This document shows, piece by piece, positions 15,489-22,333 of a DNA stretch of 39,003 nucleotides. Under the pieces are notes generated by a model. The model made no database searches. It saw only the letters and a program-made list of their open reading frames with translations, and was not told the origin of the DNA. The DNA comes from Roseomonas sp. 18066 (GTDB lineage Bacteria; Pseudomonadota; Alphaproteobacteria; Acetobacterales; Acetobacteraceae): NCBI RefSeq assembly GCF_902706185.1, contig NZ_CACSJM010000045.1, positions 1 to 39,003 of the forward strand. The letters are read 5' to 3'. Within the stretch, counting starts at the first letter, position 1; each line of letters begins with the position of its first letter. The position numbers and the translations under genes are program-made.

Positions 15489-15832
15489 CCCGCTGACCCC
15501 TTGATCTTGAACGACATTCCGGAAAAGCGCGCTGCTGGCAGGGTTCGCAGTTGACGGGCTTCGGCGGTTTTCCGGGGGCTGGCAAGGTTCACAGCCGGCT
15601 GGGGGACAGAATCGGCGCCGAGACGGCATGGCTGGCAAGGGTCGCAAGTCCTTCGAATCGCTCGATCGAGTCTCGCAGCCTCGCCGCGGCTGGCAAGGTT
15701 CACGGCTGGGAAGGTTCACGCGGCCCGGCTGGCCACTGTTCGGCGGGCTAGGTCCGGCTGGCAAGGTTCCCGGCTGGCAAGGTTCACAGGGGCCGGGCGG
15801 CTGGCAAGGTTCACAGCGCGGCGCCCTGCGGC

Positions 15833-15860
15833 TTGCCGCGCCGTGACGCCGGGGTATAGA
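15833..15860 (+). promoter_or_regulatory. Putative promoter of the toxin-antitoxin operon
   Basis: TTGCCG (15833-15838) and TATAGA (15855-15860) are separated by 16 bases and lie 35 bases upstream of the antitoxin ATG, which has a good GAGGAG ribosome site. The last iteron ends 18 bases before the -35 box. Confidence 0.5.
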
Positions 15861-15894
15861 AAGGTACGACCCGGTCATCCTGAGGAGCGCCACG

Positions 15895-16170
15895 ATGTCG
15901 AGCAGCCTGGCCCTGAAGCTGGATGAGGAGACACGCCAGCGGCTGCAGGCGCTGGGGCAGCTGCGCGACCGCTCGCCGCATTGGCTGATGAAGAAGGCGG
16001 TGCTGGAATTCCTCGAGCGCGAGGAAGGCTATGAGCGGGAGAAGAGCGAGGACCTGGCGCGCTGGGAGGCCTATCGCCTGAGCGGCCGCGCCATCCCCGG
16101 CGATGCCGTGCAGGATTGGCTGGAGCGCTTCGGCACCGCGGCGGAGACGCCGGCGCCGGGCCTGGACTGA
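15895..16170 (+). CDS. Ribbon-helix-helix antitoxin (CopG/ParD-RelB type)
   Basis: This is a small DNA-binding antitoxin, 91 residues. The first 45 residues fit a ribbon-helix-helix: a short beta strand SSSLALKLD, then two helices (EETRQRLQALGQLRD and SPHWLMKKAVLEFLEREE). The charged C-terminal part (YEREKSEDLARWEAYRL, then AVQDWLERFG) is the expected toxin-binding tail. A strong GAGGAG ribosome site precedes the ATG, and a -35/-10 pair lies upstream. The toxin gene begins 12 bases after its stop. Located beside the origin, the pair probably stabilises the replicon by post-segregational killing, and the antitoxin should autorepress the operon. Confidence 0.85.
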   Translation: MSSSLALKLDEETRQRLQALGQLRDRSPHWLMKKAVLEFLEREEGYEREKSEDLARWEAYRLSGRAIPGDAVQDWLERFGTAAETPAPGLD

Positions 16171-16182
16171 GCTGCCGCCGCC

Positions 16183-16485
16183 ATGGCCGGGCTGCTCTGG
16201 CTGCCGGAGGCGGTCGACGACCTGCAGCGCCTGCTGCGCTTCCTGCAGGAGAAGAACCCCGAGGCCGCCCGCCGCGCCGCCCGCGCCATCGGCGCCGGGG
16301 CGACCCGGCTGGCCGGGCAGGGCGAGCTCGGCCGGCCGATGGGCGATGGCACCGGGCGGCGGGAGCTGGTGGTGCCCTTCGGCGCCGGCGCCTATGTGCT
16401 GCGCTACCGCCTGGATGAGGGCAGCGACCAGCCGCTCCGGGTGGTTGTCATTCGCCTGTGGCATGGCCGGGAAGCGCGGGCGTGA
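16183..16485 (+). CDS. ParE/RelE-superfamily toxin
   Basis: This 100-residue product is a type II toxin of the RelE/ParE fold. Characteristic features are the opening LLWLPEAVDDLQRLLRFLQE, a central helix pair (NPEAARRAARAIGAGATRLA), GELGRPM, and the terminal strands ELVVPFGAGAYVLRYRL and LRVVVIRLWHGREA. ParE members poison DNA gyrase and RelE members cleave ribosome-bound mRNA. The opening helices and C-terminal RLWHGRE favour ParE-like, but the activity cannot be fixed by eye. No strong ribosome site precedes the ATG, so coupling to the antitoxin is likely, as usual for such pairs. Confidence 0.85.
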   Translation: MAGLLWLPEAVDDLQRLLRFLQEKNPEAARRAARAIGAGATRLAGQGELGRPMGDGTGRRELVVPFGAGAYVLRYRLDEGSDQPLRVVVIRLWHGREARA

Positions 16486-16833
16486 GGACAAAGCCGCTGA
16501 TTTTTCACCCACTCGTCACGCGACATGCTAATTGCCCCGTCGCGCGCGCCGCCGCCCTGCTGGCGACCCCGCGCGCCGGCCCCCGGGATCAGGATGATCT
16601 CTGCCGGGCACAGGCTCGCGCAGGGGTGTTTGGAGACGGTCAACCTTCCTAAATAGACAAACGGCCACCGTGCGGCGGCCGTTCCTTCTTCTGTCACCCC
16701 GCTGGTCCTGCCGATGCCCTCCAGGCGCGGTGCCGGCGGTCTGGCCCGTTCGGGCCGGCCAGCGTCGGGTGTGACGTACGAGACCTTGTTGGGGCCTTCC
16801 CTGGTCCCCCAGCACGAACGAACAGGTGGATAG
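16486..16833. other. Leader/intergenic region upstream of the sigma factor gene
   Basis: This 348-base gap holds no supported gene. It contains a hairpin with a pyrimidine-rich tail (16660-16694, listed separately). A second palindromic cluster lies at 16741-16762, where CTGGCC/GGCCAG and GGCCCG/CGGGCC stems are mutually exclusive. A good ribosome site (AGGTGGA) lies before the sigma start. The promoter of the sigma gene is presumably here, but no clear -35/-10 pair was identified. Confidence 0.45.
16660..16694 (+). terminator. Hairpin with pyrimidine tract after the toxin-antitoxin genes
   Basis: AACGGCC (16660-16666) pairs with GGCCGTT (16677-16683) and is followed by CCTTCTTCT. It lies 175 bases after the toxin stop and 140 bases before the sigma factor gene. 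It could end the toxin-antitoxin transcript or attenuate a sigma factor leader that starts upstream. Confidence 0.45.
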
Positions 16834-18666
16834 ATGGACGGGATGTTTACCTACGGCGCGGCTGATCAGGGCGATACCGAGGGCGGCGCGCCGCTCAAGG
16901 CGCGGACGGGCGCGTTCGGGGACATCCTGGCCCGCGAGACGCCGGAGGCTGAGCGTCCGGCCGGGATGAACCGTGGCTGGCGGGCCGAGATGGGCGACGA
17001 GTTCGACAGCCCCGAGACGGTCGACGTGCGCGTCGACGAGAACGTCGAGGAGGAGGAGCGCGAGCCCGCCGAGGCCGAGGAAGGCGAGGAGCCGCGCGAG
17101 GCGGCCGAGGCCGAGGAAGGCGTCGAGGGCGGCAACGTCAACGAGGCCACCCTGGCGCGGTCCGACGACCCGGTGCGCATGTTCCTGCGCGAGATGTCGG
17201 GCACCGACCTGCTGAGCCGCGACGAGGAGATCGCCCTCGCCCAGCGGATCGAGGCCGGGCGCGACGCGATGCTGGCCGGGCTGTGCGAGAACCCGATCAC
17301 CTTCACGCATCTGCAGGCCTGGCGCACCGCGCTGCAGGAATCGCAGATGCCGCTGCGCGACGTGGTCGAGCTGGAGGCGATGGCCGCCGACGCCGCCCCG
17401 GCGCCGGAGCCGGAGGAGGCCGAGGAGGCCGAGCCCGCCGCGCCGCATGCGACGCTTGACGAGAAGATGAAGCCCGAGGTGCTGGCCGCCTTCGGCGCCG
17501 CGCTCGACGCCCATACCATGCTGCGCGGCATGACCGCGCGCAGCGGCGACGCCCAGGCCAAGCGGGCCGAGATGGTGGTGCTGTTCGGCGCCCTGCGCCT
17601 GCGCCCGGCCCGGCTGGACCTGCTGGTGGCCCAGGTGCGCGAGATGCACCGCCGCCTGCTGGGGCTGGACGGCAAGGCGGTGCGCCTGGCCGTGTCCGCG
17701 CGGCTGGACCACGAGGCCGTGCTGAAGCTGTGGGACGGCAGCGAGGCCGGCGCCACGCGCGTGCTGGATGCGGTGGCCAAGGTTCGCAGCAGCGCGGCGC
17801 GGCATGCGCAGGCAGTGCGCGACCTGCGCGAGAGCATGCCCGCCATCCGCGTCGGCATTTCCAAGCTGGAGGCCGAGAGCGGCCTGTCGGCGCCGGAGCT
17901 GCGCCGGGTCTGCGCCGAGGTCGCCCGCGGCGAGCGCGACATGCGCAAGGCCAAGGAAGAGCTGACCCGCGCCAACCTGCGGCTGGTGGTGCATATCGCC
18001 AAGCGCTACCGCAACCGTGGGCTGATGTTTGGCGACCTGATCCAGGAAGGGAACATCGGGCTGATGCGCGCGGTCGATAAGTTCGACTGGCGCCGCGGCT
18101 TCAAGTTCGCGACCTATGCCACCTGGTGGGTGCGGCAGGCGATCACCCGGTCGCTGGCCGACCAGGCCCGCACCATCCGCGTCCCCGTCCATATGACGGA
18201 GACGGTCGGCAAGGTCGCGCGGATGAGCCGCCGTTTCGCCCAGAAGGCCGGCCGCGAGCCGACGCCGGAAGAGCTGGCGGGCGAGCTGGGCATGTCGGTC
18301 GACAAGGTGCGCGCCGTGCAGCGCCTGGCGCGCGAGCCGGTCAGCCTGGAGAACCCGATCGGCGAGGATGATGACGGCCGCCTCGGCGACTTCATCGAGG
18401 ACGAGAACGCGGTGATCCCCTTCGACGCCGCCGCCCGGTCCTCGATGCGCGACGCGACCATGCGCATCCTGTCCGACCTGACGCCGCGCGAGGAACGCAT
18501 CCTGCGCATGCGCTTCGGCATCGGCGGCGAGAACGACCATACGCTGGAAGAAGTGGGCAAGACCTTCAACGTCACCCGCGAGCGTATCCGCCAGATCGAG
18601 GCGAAGGCGCTGAAGAAGCTGCAGGTCTCGAAGCGCGGCAAGTCGCTGCGGTCGTTCCTGGCGTAA
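16834..18666 (+). CDS. RpoD-like sigma-70 factor lacking region 1.1, replicon-borne
   Basis: This is a primary-type sigma factor of 610 residues. The first 105 residues are acidic low-complexity ([20 protein letters not shown]), with no recognisable region 1.1. Region 1.2 starts at about 110 ([20 protein letters not shown]), followed by a non-conserved segment to about 370. Region 2 starts near 378 ([18 protein letters not shown]), with 2.4 at about 429-440 ([12 protein letters not shown]). Region 3 includes the finger [13 protein letters not shown]. Region 4 ends with [17 protein letters not shown] at about 580-596 and SLRSFLA. The -10- and -35-contacting motifs match housekeeping RpoD, so similar promoters should be recognised. 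The ribosome site AGGTGGA fixes the ATG. Its setting beside rep/par suggests an extra RpoD copy and not the chromosomal gene. Confidence 0.9.
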   Translation: MDGMFTYGAADQGDTEGGAPLKARTGAFGDILARETPEAERPAGMNRGWRAEMGDEFDSPETVDVRVDENVEEEEREPAEAEEGEEPREAAEAEEGVEGGNVNEATLARSDDPVRMFLREMSGTDLLSRDEEIALAQRIEAGRDAMLAGLCENPITFTHLQAWRTALQESQMPLRDVVELEAMAADAAPAPEPEEAEEAEPAAPHATLDEKMKPEVLAAFGAALDAHTMLRGMTARSGDAQAKRAEMVVLFGALRLRPARLDLLVAQVREMHRRLLGLDGKAVRLAVSARLDHEAVLKLWDGSEAGATRVLDAVAKVRSSAARHAQAVRDLRESMPAIRVGISKLEAESGLSAPELRRVCAEVARGERDMRKAKEELTRANLRLVVHIAKRYRNRGLMFGDLIQEGNIGLMRAVDKFDWRRGFKFATYATWWVRQAITRSLADQARTIRVPVHMTETVGKVARMSRRFAQKAGREPTPEELAGELGMSVDKVRAVQRLAREPVSLENPIGEDDDGRLGDFIEDENAVIPFDAAARSSMRDATMRILSDLTPREERILRMRFGIGGENDHTLEEVGKTFNVTRERIRQIEAKALKKLQVSKRGKSLRSFLA

Positions 18667-18676
18667 AGACAAGGCT

Positions 18677-18726
18677 GGGGGAATGAATTCCCCCCGCAAA
18701 CGTATACGTTTGCGCCCCTCTTTTTT
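18677..18726 (+). terminator. Composite terminator after the sigma factor gene
   Basis: GGGGGAA (18677-18683) pairs with TTCCCCC (18688-18694). It is followed at once by a perfect 18-bp palindrome GCAAACGTATACGTTTGC (18696-18713), then CCCCTC and six Ts (18721-18726). The T-run makes intrinsic termination likely. The first stem belongs to the same repeat family as those at 2843, 18875 and 30929; the second palindrome is unique in the window. Confidence 0.75.
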
Positions 18727-18810
18727 CTGTTCTGTAAGATAACTGCGTCTTGCTGAACCGTCGTCATGGCGGCTCAGTGGGGCGCATTTTTTTATATCAG
18801 GTCGCGCTGT

Positions 18811-18855
18811 GGACTGGCCGTTTCACGTCCTGTCGTAACGTGGACACGGCAGTCC
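18811..18855. repeat. Imperfect 45-base inverted repeat between convergent genes
   Basis: GGACTG at 18811 pairs with CAGTCC ending at 18855. The inner arms continue through CCGT/ACGG and TTCACGT/ACGTGGA with one bulge, one mismatch and one wobble pair around a loop of about nine bases. It lies in the 243-base gap between the sigma gene and the hydratase gene, beyond both terminators. No gene is seen in this gap. Confidence 0.5.
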
Positions 18856-18860
18856 GAAAG

Positions 18861-18896
18861 AAAAAAGATGGGGTCCAGGGGAATTCATTCCCCTGG
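18861..18896 (-). terminator. Terminator of the hydratase gene (recurring family)
   Basis: Read on the minus strand, CCAGGGGAAT pairs with ATTCCCCTGG (18875-18896). It is followed by ACCCCATC and six Ts. The stem begins 13 bases beyond the hydratase stop. The sequence is nearly identical to the terminator at 30929-30964. Confidence 0.8.
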
Positions 18897-18909
18897 CCTT
18901 TGCCTGTTC

Positions 18910-19665
18910 TTACTTAATCTCAGTCTCCACCACCCCAACGCCCGCGAATTCAGCGCGGACGGCGGTCCCCGGCGGCACCAGGATATTGCCGGTGCAGCTG
19001 CCGGTGGTGATGACCATGCCTTTCTTCAGGCCGCCGAAGCGCTTGGCGCCTTTGTTGGCCAGCCACTGGATCAGGCGGATCGGCTCGCCGGCGGTGTTGC
19101 CGCCGACATGCTCGACCGCCACCTGGCCGTTGAAGGTCAGCTTGATCGGCAGCTTCGGCGGGTCGATCGCCTGCCAGGCGTCCACCGCCGGCCCCACCAC
19201 CAGCGCGCCGTGGTTCACCTGGTCGGCGGCGTGGCTCAGCGGGTCGCTGATGGCCAGGCGCTCGAAGCGGGTGTCGACGATCTCGATGGTCGGGTTCAGC
19301 GTGGCGATGGCCGCCAGCACCTCGTCGCGCGAATAGGGCGCGTCGCGCGGCGGCAGGTCGGCGCCCAGGGTGTAGCCGATCTCGGCCTCGATGCCGGTGA
19401 TGTTGAAGTCGCTGGCGGCATAGGGGGTGCTGTCGAAGCGCATGTCCTCGGCATGCAGGGCGACGCCGGAGGGCTCGGCCTCGGCGGTGGCCGCACCCAC
19501 CTTCCAGCCGGCGATCGGGCCGCGCCCGGCGGCGACCAGCAGCTGGATCTCCACCACCTCGGCCGCGTTCTGCGGGCGGGCGCCTTCCGGCAGGTGGGTC
19601 AACAGCTTCCGGCTGCGGCGGGCTTCCAGCAAGGCCTGGGCGGCGGCGGCAAAATCGGTGGCCAT
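18910..19665 (-). CDS. 2-keto-4-pentenoate hydratase-like protein (fumarylacetoacetate hydrolase fold)
   Basis: This 251-residue product resembles hydratase/decarboxylase enzymes of meta-cleavage pathways, such as 2-oxopent-4-enoate hydratase and 4-oxalocrotonate decarboxylase. Recognisable parts are GPIAGWKVGAATAEA, the metal-binding segment ITGIEAEIGYTLGADLPP, IEIVDTRFE, HGALVVGP, and the C-terminal LKKGMVITTGSCTGNILVPP with VRAEFAGVG. In this family acidic residues of the IEAEIGY segment bind Mg2+ or Mn2+. The ATG at 19665 gives the expected length. It is a single gene, divergent from the chemosensory operon with 135 bases between them, and has its own strong terminator. No ring-cleavage genes are present, so its pathway is unknown. 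Confidence 0.88.
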   Translation of the reverse strand: MATDFAAAAQALLEARRSRKLLTHLPEGARPQNAAEVVEIQLLVAAGRGPIAGWKVGAATAEAEPSGVALHAEDMRFDSTPYAASDFNITGIEAEIGYTLGADLPPRDAPYSRDEVLAAIATLNPTIEIVDTRFERLAISDPLSHAADQVNHGALVVGPAVDAWQAIDPPKLPIKLTFNGQVAVEHVGGNTAGEPIRLIQWLANKGAKRFGGLKKGMVITTGSCTGNILVPPGTAVRAEFAGVGVVETEIK

Positions 19666-19800
19666 GGCGCGGCGTTCTCTCTGTCTCGGATGCGGCATCC
19701 TGGCCGATCCCGGCGCGTTGGGCGAGGGGCGCAGCTTATGGTCGGCCGTTCGCTGCGGTGGTAACCAGGGGCGGCCTGCCCCGGGGTGACGGGCGGGCCG

Positions 19801-20328
19801 ATGGGGATGCGGGTCTTGGGTGCGGTTGTCGGGGGTGACGCCTATCTGCTGTTCCGGCTGGGAAGCCGCCGCTGCGCCCTGGCGCAGGCGGCGGTGCGCG
19901 AGGTGCTGCCGCTGCCGCGGCTGTTCCGCCCGCCCGCCCTGCCGAAGCCGATGGCCGGCTACCTCAATTTGGGCGGCGCCGCGGTGCCGGTGGTCGACCT
20001 GGCGAAGCTGTTCGGCATCGCCACCAGCGCCGAGGCCGACCAGGCGCTGTACCGTCACATCCTTTTGATCGACGGCCCGGACGGCCATGCGCCGCTGGGG
20101 TTGCTGGTGGACCGCGTGCTGGACCTGCTGCGGGTGGTGCCCGAGCGGCTGCGCGCCGTGGCGCCCGAGGCGACGCTGAATGGCTGCGCCATCGCCGAGC
20201 TGGAGACGGCCGAGGGCTTCGTCCATCTGCTCGCCGCCGACCGGCTGCTGCTGTCGCAGGAGGCGGCGGCGCTGGCGGCGCTGCAGGAAGGGGCGGCGGC
20301 GCGGCTGGCGGAATGGAGCGGGCCGTGA
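19801..20328 (+). CDS. CheW-like coupling protein (first)
   Basis: This is a CheW-domain adaptor of 175 residues that should link the receptor at 22334 to the CheA-type kinase at 24012. The CheW beta-barrel pattern is visible: YLLFRLGSRRCALAQAAVREVLPLP, PMAGYLNLGGAAVPVVDLAKLFG, then LGLLVDRVLDLLRV and FVHLLAADRLLL. In the Wsp-like order it corresponds to WspB. The ATG at 19801 is chosen; ATG at 19807 and GTG at 19786 are possible. It opens the eight-gene chemosensory operon. The 135 bases upstream must hold the promoter but show no clear boxes, only a short GGGGC/GCCCC hairpin near the start. Its end overlaps the CheR gene. Confidence 0.88.
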   Translation: MGMRVLGAVVGGDAYLLFRLGSRRCALAQAAVREVLPLPRLFRPPALPKPMAGYLNLGGAAVPVVDLAKLFGIATSAEADQALYRHILLIDGPDGHAPLGLLVDRVLDLLRVVPERLRAVAPEATLNGCAIAELETAEGFVHLLAADRLLLSQEAAALAALQEGAAARLAEWSGP

Positions 20329-21761
20329 CGCCGCAGCCCGGGTCGCTGCCGGCTTTCACCCCGCATTTCCTGCCGGATGTCGACTTCACCCGGCTGAAGC
20401 GGCTGGTGATCGCGCGCACCGGGCATTTCTACTACCAGGACAAGGACGCGCTGCTGTGGGAGCGGCTGCGGCGGCGGCTGCGCGAGACCGGGCTGACCAG
20501 CGCCGGCGCCTATCTGTCGCGGCTGCTGGACGAGGCGCAGGGCCCGGCCGAATGGGCCGCGCTGGAAGCCGAGATCACCGTCGGCGAGACTTTTTTCTTC
20601 CGCTATGCCGAGCAGTTCGCGGCGCTGGCCGACACCATCCTGCCCGACATCCTGGCCCGCCATGGCGAGGAGAAAAGGATCCGCGCCTGGAGCGCCGGCT
20701 GCGCCATCGGCGCCGAGCCCTATTCCCTGGCCATCCTGCTGCACCGTCTGCTGGGCGACGCGCTGGAGCATTGGCGGCCGGCGCTGATCGGCAGCGACCT
20801 GAACGCGGCGGCGCTGGCCCAGGCGCGGCGCGGCGAATACAGCCGCTGGGCGCTGCGCACGCTGCCGGCGGAAGAGCTGGAGCGCGATTTCACCGCGGTC
20901 GAGAATGGAAGGCGCTTCCAGCTGCGGCCGCAGTTCCGCGCCATGGTGCAGTTCGAGCGGCACAACCTGCTGAGCCTGCTGGATGGCAGCAGCCCGCTGC
21001 AATTCAGCGAATTCGACCTGATCCTCTGCCGCAACGTGCTGATCTATTTCCACCCCGAGGTGGTGGAGCAGGTGGTGCGCGCGCTGGCCGAGCGGCTGCG
21101 CGAGGGCGGCTGGCTGCTGCTGGGCCATGCCGAGCCCAACCCCGCCTTCGCCGAGTTTTTGGACGTTGTGCAGCTGCCGGGGACGGTCGCGTACCGGCGG
21201 GGCGGCGCGCCGCGGCCGGCGCCGGTGGCCGCGGCCTTGCCGGTTCCGGTGATCGCGCCGCCGCTGCCCTTGCCGCTGGGGCCACCGGTCGTCGCCGCGC
21301 GCCCGGCGCCGCCGCCGCCCGTGGCAGCGCCCCCGCCCGACGCCGCCGACTGGCAGGCGGAGCTCGCCGCCGCGCGCGGCCGCGCCGATGCCGGCGACCT
21401 GGATGGCGCGCTGCAGGCCTGCCGCGCCGGGCTGCTGCTGCAGCCCACCGAGGCAGCGCTGCATTATTACGATGGGCTGATCCGCCGCGGGCTGCGCCAG
21501 CCGCGCGAGGCGGCGCAGGCCTTCCGCCGCGCGCTGTACCTGCAGGGCGATTTCGCCATGGCGCATTACCAGCTGGGCCTGCTGCTGCTGGACGAGGGCG
21601 AGCGCGCCGCCGGCCGCCGCGCTTTGACGGTGGCCGCCCGCATCGCCCAGGGCCAGCCGCCGGGCGCCCCGCTCGCCGAGGGCGACGGCATGACCGCGGC
21701 CGGTCTGCGCGACCTGGCGCGGCTGCAGCTCGACGCTGTCGACCGGATGGGGAGGGCCTGA
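20313..21761 (+). CDS. CheR-type methyltransferase with C-terminal TPR domain (WspC-like)
   Basis: This enzyme should methylate glutamates of the receptor at 22334 using S-adenosylmethionine. It has 482 residues from the ATG at 20313; a GTG at 20325 with GGAG six bases upstream and a 4-base GTGA overlap is equally likely. The CheR N-domain includes ARTGHFYYQDKDALLWERL. The catalytic domain has ITVGETFFFRYAEQF (about 85-99), the SAM-binding IRAWSAGCAIGAEPYSLAI and ILCRNVLIYFHPEVV. A proline/alanine-rich linker of about 70 residues (from about 295) leads to TPR-like repeats (ALQACRAGLLLQPTEAALHY, then AAQAFRRALYLQGDFAMAHY). The CheR-TPR fusion is typical of WspC and other non-motility chemosensory systems. 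Confidence 0.92.
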   Translation: MERAVTPQPGSLPAFTPHFLPDVDFTRLKRLVIARTGHFYYQDKDALLWERLRRRLRETGLTSAGAYLSRLLDEAQGPAEWAALEAEITVGETFFFRYAEQFAALADTILPDILARHGEEKRIRAWSAGCAIGAEPYSLAILLHRLLGDALEHWRPALIGSDLNAAALAQARRGEYSRWALRTLPAEELERDFTAVENGRRFQLRPQFRAMVQFERHNLLSLLDGSSPLQFSEFDLILCRNVLIYFHPEVVEQVVRALAERLREGGWLLLGHAEPNPAFAEFLDVVQLPGTVAYRRGGAPRPAPVAAALPVPVIAPPLPLPLGPPVVAARPAPPPPVAAPPPDAADWQAELAAARGRADAGDLDGALQACRAGLLLQPTEAALHYYDGLIRRGLRQPREAAQAFRRALYLQGDFAMAHYQLGLLLLDEGERAAGRRALTVAARIAQGQPPGAPLAEGDGMTAAGLRDLARLQLDAVDRMGRA

Positions 21762-22330
21762 TGCCGAAGACGCTGCAAAGCCTGCCCTCCCTGGCGCATC
21801 GCGCCGAGCGCATCCTGCAGGAGCGCACCGCGGCCCTGGCCGCCCGCCCGGCGCTGCTGGCGCCGGCGGCGCCGAAGATCTCCCTGCTCGCCTGCGCGGT
21901 GGGGGCGGAGCTCTACGGGCTGCCGATCGCGGCCGTGGCCCAGGCGGTGCCGCAGGGACCCTGCGCCCGGCTGCCCGGGGCGCCGCCGGCGCTGCTCGGC
22001 CTGTTCGGCCAGGCGGGGCAGGTGTTCTGCGTGCTCGATCTCGGCGCGCTGTTCGGCCAGCCGGGCGATGCCGCCAGCCCCGGCCACTTCCTGCTGTTGC
22101 GGCATGACCGGGCCGCAGGCGCGCCGCGCTTCGCCCTGCGCGCCGACCGTGTCATCGGCGCGGTGCGCGTCGCCCCGCCGGACGAATCGGATGAAGAAGC
22201 CCGGCCGGCGGGCAGCCCGGTCACCGGCCATGCCCGGCTCGACGATGGCCGGCTGGTCGCGCTGCTGGCGCTCGACCGGCTGCTGCTGCCCTATCTTCCG
22301 GCGCCTTTCCCGACCCCTCGCGGAGCCTGA
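21761..22330 (+). CDS. CheW-like coupling protein (second, WspD-like)
   Basis: This is a second CheW-domain adaptor, 189 residues. The CheW core starts at about residue 44 (SLLACAVGAELYGLPIAAVA) and continues with PPALLGLFGQAGQVFCVLDLGALFG, FALRADRVIGAVRVAP and LVALLALDRLLLPYL. About 40 N-terminal residues precede the domain, helical by appearance. The start shares one base with the CheR stop (TGATG), and GGGGAGGG gives a strong ribosome site. Two CheW proteins around CheR is the arrangement known from wsp operons, where the second is WspD. Whether the two adaptors differ in partner preference cannot be read from sequence. Confidence 0.88.
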   Translation: MPKTLQSLPSLAHRAERILQERTAALAARPALLAPAAPKISLLACAVGAELYGLPIAAVAQAVPQGPCARLPGAPPALLGLFGQAGQVFCVLDLGALFGQPGDAASPGHFLLLRHDRAAGAPRFALRADRVIGAVRVAPPDESDEEARPAGSPVTGHARLDDGRLVALLALDRLLLPYLPAPFPTPRGA

Positions 22331-22333
22331 GCC

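Larger units (their letters stand above)
15374..15814. repeat. Iteron array, 11 copies of 16-bp GGCTGGCAAGGTTCRC
   Basis: Two copies read on the minus strand (15374-15389, 15406-15421). Nine read on the plus strand (15465, 15533, 15577, 15630, 15688, 15704, 15756, 15772 and 15799, each 16 bases). The copies at 15688/15704 and 15756/15772 are directly abutted; other spacings range from 27 to 68 bases. Most carry zero to two differences from the consensus. The irregular spacing and orientation switch argue against CRISPR. These are the expected binding sites of the Rep protein at 14271-15335. Confidence 0.9.
15336..15830. other. Predicted replication origin (oriV) of an iteron replicon
   Basis: The non-coding region upstream of rep combines eleven 16-bp iterons (15374-15814), an AT-rich stretch (15426-15464) in otherwise very GC-rich DNA, and a DnaA-box-like nonamer (15480-15488). 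This is the standard composition of an iteron-controlled origin. Open frames across it only translate the repeat (as EPCQP-like peptides) and are not genes. Confidence 0.85.

Noticed and set aside
15374..15814. Repeat array as a CRISPR
   Set aside because: Repeats are only 16 bp, spacing is irregular (0 to about 50 bases between copies), orientation switches and no cas genes are near.
15311..15893. Minus-strand open frames rich in repeated EPCQP-like peptides
   Set aside because: The peptide repeat is merely the translation of the 16-bp iterons; there is no domain, no ribosome site and the region is the replication origin.
17772..17787. Iteron-like GGTGGCCAAGGTTCGC in the sigma gene
   Set aside because: Only 13 of 16 positions match, with differences in the otherwise constant CTGG core; chance in coding sequence is more likely.
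19766..19785. GGGGC/GCCCC hairpin before the first cheW gene as a riboswitch or terminator
   Set aside because: The stem is only five base pairs in very GC-rich DNA and lacks a T-run or any conserved aptamer feature.
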